Assembly: GCF_029784155.1 (NCBI RefSeq)
Contig: NC_073693.1
Span: 111,972,683 to 112,036,682 of the forward strand
Length of the DNA stretch: 64,000 nucleotides
Direction: 5' to 3'
From: Uranotaenia lowii
Taxonomy: Eukaryota; Arthropoda; Insecta; Diptera; Culicidae
This document shows positions 56,871 through 64,000 of this stretch, piece after piece (the first letter of the stretch is position 1; each line of letters starts with the position of its first letter). Below the pieces are notes generated by a model, which was given only the letters and a program-made list of their open reading frames with translations, did no database searches and was not told the DNA's origin. Both the position numbers and the translations under genes were made by a program.

Positions 56871-58265
56871 CGGGTCATTCACAACCAATCCCTATTTATT
56901 AAAAAAGTCTGTCCTCATTTACTGTACTAATGATTAACAACTCAGAAATGAGGAACTCATCCTAAGCGTGTAATTGGTTGGCTTGCGAGAGAAACGTCAA
57001 ATCGTAGCTTTTTTTGGGGTCATCATTAAACCATAATAAAACTATGAATTGACTCACGCCATGTTGGTTGCAAAATCGAAGGGCACAAAATGACGCCATG
57101 TTGATGGATTCACAATGCAAGCATTGAAAAATATTTTTTCAGGCCTTTTTCCATGAATTCCATCATGATTGACCATCAGATTTGACGAGGCGCATTTATT
57201 TTAAGATACTATTTCATATACATTTTACCTAAAATCTTGACTGGCAGTAGAAAAGAAGCTCAATATATGGTTAAAACATTGGATTTTTAGCTATTAATTT
57301 TACCAAATCATATCTGAATAATGCAATCATCATTCATCAACCATTATGGTTGCTGGAAAAAATAAAAAAAAAACTCCGAGAACTGACAGAACCGAAAAAA
57401 ACAAAAAATTCTAGCATGTTTTATAATAGCTTTTTAAAAGCTTTGGCGACCAACATTTATGACCAACAATTATATGTCTTGATGACGTTTCTAGGGTAGG
57501 GCCAAATAGCCTGATTTTGGCTTTATTAGAGTCCAGGTGATGTTATAGAATGCGCTTTAGCTTTTTATGAAGATTAATGAGATAGTCCAAACGATATTTT
57601 GCTGACCATAATAAAGCTAAAATTGTTACTTGGGAAGAGTTAAACTCCTATCAAAAAGAAAAAAAAACAGAAATTAAAACAGTATTTTAGAGTTTTTTTT
57701 TAGTATTGGCTGAACTTGATAAATAATGAAGTTCCATGGACTTCGAAAAAACATTTTGAACAGCAAAAAATTTCCACAAAACTTTTGTACAGCTATATAT
57801 GAACTTATTTATTAGTTCGTTTCTTAAGGGATATTCGAACTTTTGGTTGCTCGGGAAGCCAACCCAAGCAACCAAAAGTCTCATAAAACAGGTACAAAAA
57901 CGCTTACTCAGCCCCATCATTCATATGAAGTACGTTCTATGCAGCTCAAAATTTAAGTTCTTATTGATACTTTCAAGTTCCAAAACAAGTTTAATGATCT
58001 TCTATTCAGCTTCCAGCGGCCTCTTTATTCAGCTTCCAAAAAATCGCAAAATGAGCAAAAAAATTTCTTCCTATTTCAACTGAACCGTTGGCTTCGGTTC
58101 ATATCATCTTCTCTTGATTATTTACTGTGTTCTGAACCGGTGCCGCCGTGATGTCACGCGCCGGATTTCAAACTCGACAAATTGTTCAATTGCTTCATTC
58201 CTAAATTTCCTACATATATCGCATCAGAATGGTCACTCATGTACAAAATTACTTATTGAAAAAGA

Positions 58266-58345
58266 AAACTTGCCCGGCTTGGGGATCGTACCCCGACCTT
58301 CGTGGTGAGAATCGAACACGCTACCACGAGACCACGTCTTGATGT
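58266..58345 (-). other. tRNA-like module in the 57863 MITE
   Basis: On the minus strand, GTGGTCTCGTGGTAGCGTG (box A) and GGTCGGGGTACGATCCCC (box B, with a good T-stem GGGG/CCCC) have tRNA spacing. TTCTCAC lies in the anticodon-loop position. The acceptor and anticodon stems do not pair well, so a working tRNA is unlikely. It is the best preserved of the three modules. Confidence 0.6.
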
Positions 58346-58399
58346 TGTTCTAACTGAAACTAAAACTTGAAGAGGTGATTTGATTTTGATAGCACATCA

Positions 58400-58690
58400 A
58401 TGCACTTTTTGTGACTTATCAAATCCCGTTTGAGCACTTTTGTGCCCTTTATGTGACTTACCAAATCCCGTATTGGGCACTTTTGTGCCTTTTATGTGAC
58501 TTAAGTCCCGTATAACGTACGTATAGATCACTTTTGCAGCTTTCAAGTTCGTTAATGAGCACATATAGTTCACTAATGGGAATTGGGCAAAACAAGTCAC
58601 ATACAACGTACATATTAATCACTTTTGCAACTTTCAAGTTCATTAATGATTACATAGAGTTCACTGAAGGGAATTGGGCAGTTGATTCTC
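58400..58690. repeat. Tandem repeats within the 57863 MITE
   Basis: There are three copies of a roughly 47-bp unit (GCACTTTTGTGCCTTTTATG, then 'tgacttaccaaatcccgt'; 58400-58506). Two copies of a roughly 95-bp unit follow (CACTTTTGCAACTTTCAAGT, then 'tcattaatga...ggaattgggca'; 58507-58690). Confidence 0.75.
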
Positions 58691-58757
58691 TTTGTCAGCC
58701 AATATGTAACTTTCAATGCCTTTATTCAAGTTAATATGTGACTTTTGGTTGCTTGGG

Positions 58758-59358
58758 AAATAACTGACCTGTACAAAATTTCAGCTCAATCGGATTTGAT
58801 TTAGGGATGTCTCAAAACGCTCAAAGTTTTGGTTTTTTACCCTCAAATTCCTTAATGCCAAAAATTGTGTTAAATAAACGTTAACAAAACTTTTTCGCTG
58901 AAGATGATGATTTTACTGATATATTGTTTATAGGTGGGTAATTGGAGAAAGTATGCAAATATGTTCATTTTTTTTCCTGTTGCTTTTTAACTTGTTGTTG
59001 CTGTCATACTCAAAAATTTATGATTTTGATCGTGTTTCAAATATTTTTTCATGTGACTTAGTTTAAAGAAATCTATATTTTCGTTTTTACACTTATTGCA
59101 AAAAAATTCAAGTAACATTGTCTTTATTTTCTAACATTCGGTCTCCAAGAATAGCATTGCTAATAAAACTTGAAGAAACATATATTGAAGTCTAAATTCA
59201 AGCGGAATTTGAGCCTTTGGGGCCTTTTCTCAACAGATGAATTCAAGCTTCATTCAATGGGAATTAAGATCTAGTTTCTTTACATGTATTTTTTATTTAA
59301 TCTCCAAAATACTTTACAAAATATTTTATTTTTGTAGAACTATAACTTTTTTTGTTTC
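58758..59358. other. AT-rich intron DNA, nothing recognised
   Basis: No supported frame, repeat or RNA is seen. Confidence 0.4.
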
Positions 59359-59543
59359 GATTATAGTCGTTTTAACATCTTTATTTCATTCACGAGTTAT
59401 ATCAACGATACTGTTGGCGGACAGTCATTGAAAAACTTATCCTGTACTACTGTGTTCGATGTTTATTTACTCTTAGGCTCGAACTCATGGACATCAGCTC
59501 AGGAAGCAACTGACTTGCCAACTGAGTTATATCACATGCCCCA
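59359..59543 (-). mobile_element. tRNA-derived SINE, family 1, copy 2
   Basis: On the minus strand it starts GGGGCATGTGATATAACTCA. Box A-like ATAACTCAGTTGG and a good box B, GAGTTCGAGCC, are followed by the family tail with AACATCGAACACAGTAGTAC and GGATAAGTTTTTCAATGACT. It is better preserved in its promoter boxes than copy 1 at 15546-15724. Confidence 0.8.
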
Positions 59544-59565
59544 AATAGAAATATTACGATAACGA

Positions 59566-62027
59566 TCTTCTAATATAAAGATGAGTTGGACTATATATGT
59601 TTGTTTGTAAGCACCTTATACAAATCGACACCACTTAACCGATCAGCCTGAAATTTGGTACAGAGATGTATTCGGACCAGGGTAAGGTTTTAGTAATAGT
59701 TCTGAGACCCTCCCACCTAAGAAAAGAGACCCTCCCATACAACTTTCGTTTTTATTCCCACAAATCAAAAGTCATGGCACCCATTTTATCAACCAATTTT
59801 TTTTTTCTTGGCGGGTTGTTTTCACCATCACCATGGGCTGGACATTAGCAGCAACCATCCAGCAGTTCATGTGCACTGGACAGCAAATCAAAGCTTGCTC
59901 AGAATTAAAAATTTGAAAAAGGAAATTTTGGCGGGTGTTTTTTATTCTTCTACTGATTAAAGCACGTGGTACCAGTACGAGGTATTTGATAGCAATAATG
60001 AGCTTTGATTTAGGATTGAAAAATACAATTACCCTGTTAGAAATATATTGACTAGAACTGTAGTGGTTTTCAAAGTGCTCCCTACCGCTGCTGGCCTTGG
60101 GGGCCTTGAGAGTCTACAAGAATATACGGTGAACTGAACAGAGAATTGACTTCCTCAGCTGAATAACTATTTAGACTAAATGCTGAAAAACTAATGAACA
60201 GATTTTCATAAACTCCAGCTGTCAGTCAGTCAGGCAGAAAATGTCAGTCATATGAAGTTGTCAAATTGGGAGATGATCCTGTAGAGAGAGTCAACAAGAT
60301 TAGAGATCTTGGAGTTTTATTGGACTCAAAACTTATCTATGTAGATCACTATAACTCGATAATTCAGAAATCGAACAGTATGCTAGCATTTATAAAACCC
60401 ATACACAATAAAAACATTGTACACAGCTTATGTTAGATCCATTCTTGAGTATTGTAACGTTGTTTGGTCGCCTTTTCAAATTTCACAAAAAAGCTGTTTG
60501 GAATCAGTCCAGAAACCAATTGTTCTATTCGCTTTACGAAATTTAGGATAGTCTCAGAGCTATGAATCACGTTGCCTGCTTATAAACATATAAACATTAA
60601 GTGTAAGAAGAGAGTTCGCTGCAATCTGTTTCGTGAACGACATAATTAATCAGCGCGTTCAGTTTGCTTATTTTCTAAATCAATTAAACATTTATTGTCC
60701 GTGCCGTCATTTAGGAACAAGAAATCTTTTCATTATAACCCCTACTCGAACTGATTATGGAAAATATAGTCCAATGAATTGTTTAATGTATAGTTAAAAT
60801 AAACATTATGAGAACATAGACTTTACTTTGTCAAAACAGCAGCTGAAAAAAGGTTTTTACGGTAACAGGCACCGAAGATCCTGACTTAATAAATGTAAAG
60901 AAAAATCATTATTATAAAAATTATTTGAAAATTGCAATCACTAGCATTAAGTTATTATATATGTAGCCTACAATGTTTGGCAATGAAATAAATGAAATGA
61001 AATAAATAAACCATTTTCATATTTTCAGAATTACTCATAGAATTTTTTTTTTTTGCAGATTCAGAGTTATATGTTGAAGGCTACAATTTCAACGCTTTGA
61101 TAGCTGTCGGGGGATTAGAAAATTGATTTGATAATTGAATCTGGGGTTTTAAGTTTTATACAATTCTATTTCATTAACTTATTTATAAATTTTGATTTAT
61201 TTTTGGTTATCAATGTGTTCAGTTCTACCATCCAATTTTGAGAAAACCATTTAGTATTGCGAATTCAAACAAATGTTATCTAAGAATTTTAACATTGATA
61301 ACTCTTCACAATAATAAATGGGATGATTGTGTCCGAGAATATGTAGAAAAATTTAAATAGAACTCAAATAAGACCTTTCCCATGACATTAAAATGGTAAT
61401 TTCGGTTCAGAGATGATTTGTTTTCAATAACTTCTGAAATTTTTTAGTGAAACTTTCAACATTTAAGAACAAGTCCAGAACAGAACAGGGTTAAATTAGA
61501 CAGCAAAAAAAGTACACATACAAACATGCAAAATGAGTCTTAAACATCGTTCAACAACGTTCGGAAGTGTTTCTAGAAATTTCGTAGTAAATAAAACGTG
61601 AATATACCATTGTACAGGGAAATCATCCATCTTGAAAAGTGGAATTATCTCCAAAAGAGATTTTCATTAGATGGGGGATTAGAAAGATAAAAAAAATCAT
61701 TTAAAGATAAACAATTTAAAGCCAAATCTATTCTAGCTTCCTTAAAACTGGTAGGTTTGTTTTGCGTGATAGGGAAAGGGAAAGAATATTATTTTGAATT
61801 TCTATTGCTTAAAACCTCAAAACTATAAGCTTTTCCTAAAAAATTTAAAAACGATAAACACAGTGAATAATCTTAACTATAAAAAGACTTACGAAACTGA
61901 TGTGATCGCACATGGGCCAAATTTCTTAAAATGATCAATATAAAGCTTCCAACATTTCTAAAAATCAATCGACTCATTTTTATTTATATTTCATGTGAAC
62001 CCGAGCAAGTCCGGGTAAATCAGCTAG
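59566..62027 (+). mobile_element. Helitron (non-autonomous, 2.46 kb)
   Basis: The 5' end TCTTCTAATATAAAGATGAG follows an A. The 3' end is a small hairpin (ACCCG-AGCAAGTC-CGGGT, 61999-62016) 11 bp upstream of terminal CTAG, followed by T. These are the hallmarks of Helitrons inserted between A and T. The leader contains 'ccgatcagcctgaaatttggtacagagatg' and one 'gagaccctccc' repeat unit. No Rep/helicase frame is present. A non-LTR retrotransposon fragment lies inside. Confidence 0.78.
60140..61010 (+). pseudogene. 5'-truncated non-LTR retrotransposon (Jockey-like) fragment
   Basis: A frame around 60300-60442 reads VNKIRDLGVLLDSKLIYVDH and NSMLAFIKPIHNKN, the C-terminal end of a Jockey-type reverse transcriptase. 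A stop (TGT TAG) and further stops follow, with RSILEYCNVVW-like coding still recognisable in pieces. The 3' end is an A-rich tail, AATGAAATAAATGAAATGAA, at 60983-61008. It lacks the endonuclease and most of the polymerase. It is a dead-on-arrival copy captured by, or inserted in, the Helitron. Confidence 0.7.
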
Positions 62028-62036
62028 TATCATATA

Positions 62037-63696
62037 CAGTGAGGGGCAAAATAAAGTGTCCAAATATTTTTTTTATCATTTCTTTTATTCTTGTGGTTTC
62101 AATTCACCGAAAACACATCGTAATCATTTTTAAAATATTGTTTATTATGTTCTTTTCAATTTTTGTTAATGTTGTGCTGGTAAAAAAAGAAAGTTTTTCT
62201 GATAGAAAAAAAAAAACAATTAATATTCCAAAAAAAAAACGGGCAAAATAAAGTGTCCAACTCAAAAATCAATATAATTTCGATAAGATTCCATCGCGAG
62301 GCCCCTCGAATTTGTTTGTTTTGTGTATTTTGACGTTTCATAAACAACTGGCTTGGCTCCGGAGTATTCAAACAGGTGTCTAAATTCGAATAAGTTGTAA
62401 AATATAGAGAACGCATAAATTTCTGGTTCCATTCCGTTGTCCATCCGGAAACTGGTTGTTCGTGATGTGAATAACGGTCAAACGCACCGGGAAGTGGCCA
62501 AGCACTACGAAATCAGCAAGACAGCGGTATCAAAAATCATGAAGAAGATGAAAACGTTCGGATCGGAGATGGATCGCCCAGGAAGAGGACTGAAGCCCAA
62601 GACAGATGCCAGAACGGACAAGAAAATCATTCTTGAAGTGAAGAAAAACGCAATAATAACGATCCGGCAGATACAGGGAGAGCTCCAATTTTCGGTATTG
62701 CGTTGTACTGTCCGTCGCCGCATCCATGCAAAGGGGTACCATAGAAAGATCGCAGTGAGAAGGCCTTTCATCAGCCAGGTAAACAAGGCTAAGCGGCTCA
62801 AGTTCGTCAAAGAACACGTCGATATACGGCTCGAGTACTGGAAAACATTGATGTTGGCCGACGAATCCAAATTCGAGCTATTCAACCGGAAGAAGCGGGA
62901 TCATATGTGGCGCAAGTCGGGTGATGAGCTCCAAGATCCCCATATCCAAGGAACAGTCAAGCACGGAGGAGGTAACGTGATGGTGTGGGGGTGTTTTTCT
63001 TGGGGTGGGATGGATAATTTGGTGAAAATTGACGGAATCATGACAGCTGAGTCATATTCCAATATCCTGCGGGAAAACTTCGAGGTATCCCTCATCAAGA
63101 CGGGCCTCGAAGAGCGCTTCGTTTTACAGCAGAATAACGATCCGAAGCATACGGCCAATGTGATGAAGTCATTTTCCCGTTCCTGCCGCATCAAACCCCT
63201 TGAAAGACCCCCACAAAGTCCTGATCTGAACCCCATCGAAAATCTGTGGGCCATCCTCGATGCTCTGATTGATAAGGATAGTGTTAAAAATTAATTTTTT
63301 TTTTTGATGCCATGGAGCATGCGTGGGAGGAACTCGACCCACAACACTTGCACAACCTTGTTGAAAGTATACCAAAGCACTTGGAGGAGGTGTTGAAGGC
63401 CGAAGGAGGCCATACCCATTATTAAATCGTTCTTGTTTGCCTTCAGTTTGAATCAATTTGAAGCTGTACCGATCTGGACACTTTATTTTGCCCCTGTTTT
63501 TTTTTTTGGAATATTAACTGTTTTTTTTTTCTATCGAAAAAACTTTTTTTTACCAGCGCAACATTAACAAAAATTGGAAAGAACATAATAAACAATATTT
63601 AAAAAATGATTACGATGTGTTTTCGTTGAATTTTAACCAGAAAAATAAAAGAAATAGAAAAAAAATAATTTGGACACTTTATTTTGCCCCTCACTG
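62037..63696 (+). mobile_element. Tc1-like IR/DR element next to the exon (1660 bp)
   Basis: Ends CAGTGAGGGGCAAAATAAAG, then TGTCCAAA, are bordered by TA (62035-62036; 63697-63698). Long inverted repeats of about 220 bp carry a second inner copy of the GGGCAAAATAAAGTGTCCA motif (62238-62262; 63476-63497), an IR/DR layout. It starts 9 bp after the Helitron and ends 60 bp before the splice site of the next exon. Confidence 0.93.
62437..63425 (+). pseudogene. Tc1-like (DD34E) transposase, inactivated
   Basis: The reading is open from SIRKLVVRDVNNGQ through a helix-turn-helix (HREVAKHYEISKTAVSKIMK), a GRGLKPK basic hook and a second helix-turn-helix to the catalytic core. No in-frame ATG remains at the expected start; ATT at about 62416 may replace it. 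The first Asp is in LADESKFELF. The second catalytic position reads LQQNNDPKHT, with AAT (Asn) at 63133-63135 where Asp is required. The Glu is in LNPIENLW, 34 residues later. A TAA at 63292 and a T-run frameshift cut off the last 40 residues (DAMEHAWEELDPQH to GGHTHY), still readable to 63425. Catalysis is not expected. Confidence 0.9.
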
Positions 63697-63756
63697 TATT
63701 TATATCTAAAATAATGAAACTAATACAAAAACCATTTTTTATTATCTTGTTCACAG

Positions 63757-64000
63757 GTGTTGGCGAGCAAGTGAAGGAAGCCGTCCAAAACGTCACTCAT
63801 GAAATCGAAGGTGTTCTCGGCAAAAAATCCACCAAAGACGGTTCGGATTCCAACGACGATGGTCATCCACAAATCAACGGCCACGACAAAGACGGTACGG
63901 ACTATCAAATAATTCCACTCAAAGACAACTCTTCCTCCGGCGTGGACGAAAATCTGGAAAACATCAAAAACAATATCCTTAAAAAGGCTCAAAGTTTCGG
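63757..64000 (+). CDS. Second coding exon (partial) of the acylated-protein gene
   Basis: This exon completes codon 43 (Gly) and runs to residue 123 plus two bases at the window end, with no stop, so it is partial. It continues the helix-prone region (VGEQVKEAVQNVTHEIEGVL, residues 44-63). A short basic patch (GKKSTK) and a polar acidic stretch follow (residues 70-92: DGSDSNDDGHPQINGHDKDG), then residues 93-123 with a second Lys/Asn-rich helix-like run. No membrane segment, zinc site or enzymatic motif is visible. The similarity of VKETANK (exon 1) and VKEAVQN (exon 2) suggests repeated amphipathic turns that bind the membrane near the acylated N-terminus, by inference. The acceptor TCTTGTTCACAG is good. 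Confidence 0.85.

Larger units (their letters stand above)
54572..57634. mobile_element. CCCAAGTAACA-ended element carrying opposed arrays
   Basis: CCCAAGTAACA occurs at 54572-54582 and reversed at 57624-57634, with AA on both outer sides. Next to the ends 'ttttattatgg' words occur in facing orientation (54610-54675; 57020 and 57610). The middle is filled by the two opposed arrays described separately. It is nested in the element at 53820-57855. Confidence 0.65.
53820..57855. mobile_element. CCCA-ended element, split by a nested relative
   Basis: The left end reads CCCAAGCCACCAAAAGTTCG and the right end, on the reverse strand, CCCGAGCAACCAAAAGTTCG. Inner flanks also face each other (GAGCTGTACAAAAAGACTTG at 54437 against the reverse of ACTTTTGTACAGCT at 57781). 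The element is interrupted at 54572-57634. It carries a tRNA-like module at 54145-54200 and no protein frame. Confidence 0.65.
57863..58757. mobile_element. CCCAAGCAACC-ended MITE with tRNA-like module (895 bp)
   Basis: The ends are perfect 17-bp inverted repeats CCCAAGCAACCAAAAGT (57863 and, reversed, 58741-58757) with AA on both outer sides. The element starts 7 bp after the end of the 53820-57855 element. The interior holds a tRNA-like block at 58266-58345 and tandem repeats at 58400-58690. No protein is encoded. Confidence 0.8.
19048..63756 (+). other. 44.7 kb intron of the acylated-protein gene
   Basis: The donor GTAAGT is at 19048. The acceptor ends TCTTGTTCACAG at 63756, with a possible branch point CTAAT at 63720-63724. 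Joining 19047 to 63757 completes a glycine codon (G|GT) and keeps the frame open to the window end. The intron consists mostly of transposable elements, listed separately, and I find no host gene nested within it. Additional small exons inside it, used alternatively, cannot be excluded without transcripts. Confidence 0.82.

Noticed and set aside
57020..57130. Further units of the 137-bp array near CGCCATGTTGATGG
   Set aside because: CGCCATGTTG words resemble the array motif, but the rest of the unit is absent. Treated as flank of the element.
58266..58345. Functional tRNA gene (Glu-like anticodon loop)
   Set aside because: The T arm is good but anticodon and acceptor stems do not pair, and it lies within a MITE. 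Kept only as a tRNA-like module.
62901..63254. Minus-strand frames over the Tc1 transposase
   Set aside because: They are shadows of the well-supported plus-strand transposase.

Overview
This is eukaryotic, AT-rich, intron-dominated DNA, most probably from a mosquito (Culicidae). The call rests on a DD37E-type Tc1/mariner transposase of the kind first described from mosquitoes, on short tRNA-derived SINEs of insect type, on an LTR element whose primer-binding site matches the tRNA-Arg type used by insect mdg1/412-like elements, and on very high transposon density. The species cannot be named from the sequence.

Only one host protein-coding gene can be supported, on the + strand. Its first coding exon (18921-19047) encodes an N-terminus of the form MGCASS, a predicted N-myristoylation and palmitoylation signal. 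The next exon starts at 63757 and runs off the window end in an open frame. Splicing across 19048-63756 joins codons in frame (phase 1). The window is therefore an upstream region (1-18611) plus a 44.7 kb intron filled with transposable elements. I do not recognise the protein. It is acidic and helix-prone, and I infer that it sits on a membrane surface.

Upstream part (1-18.6 kb): a non-autonomous hAT element with an exact 8-bp target duplication; a long fold-back; a TA-flanked G-rich-ended MITE; a fold-back element with a GC-rich triple-hairpin core and a recent 228-bp tandem duplication; a decayed mariner; a SINE; and a complete non-coding LTR retrotransposon (15820-18573, minus orientation) with LTRs, PBS, PPT and 5-bp duplication. 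The interior of that LTR element is largely a minisatellite. It ends 38 bp before the likely start of the exon carrying the initiator ATG.

Intron, first half (19-38 kb): a mariner-type MITE, a SINE, a second and older copy of the LTR-element interior in opposite orientation, a long GT microsatellite, a 5.3 kb terminal-inverted-repeat element containing another MITE, a Helitron-like tandem-repeat region and a second hAT element with an exact 8-bp duplication.

Intron, second half (38-63.7 kb): a broken DDE transposase interrupted by a PIF/Harbinger-type MITE; a second decayed mariner; a DD37E element; a Tc1-like IR/DR element whose transposase carries a 64-nt intron; a clan of CCCA-ended inverted-repeat elements, three of which carry a tRNA-like module; two opposed arrays of a 137-bp unit containing YY1/PHO-like sites; a Helitron; and a second IR/DR Tc1-like element ending 60 bp before the next exon.

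No transposase or reverse transcriptase frame in the window is intact, so all elements look non-autonomous or dead. The most unusual structures are the tRNA-bearing inverted-repeat elements, the minisatellite LTR element and the opposed YY1-like arrays.
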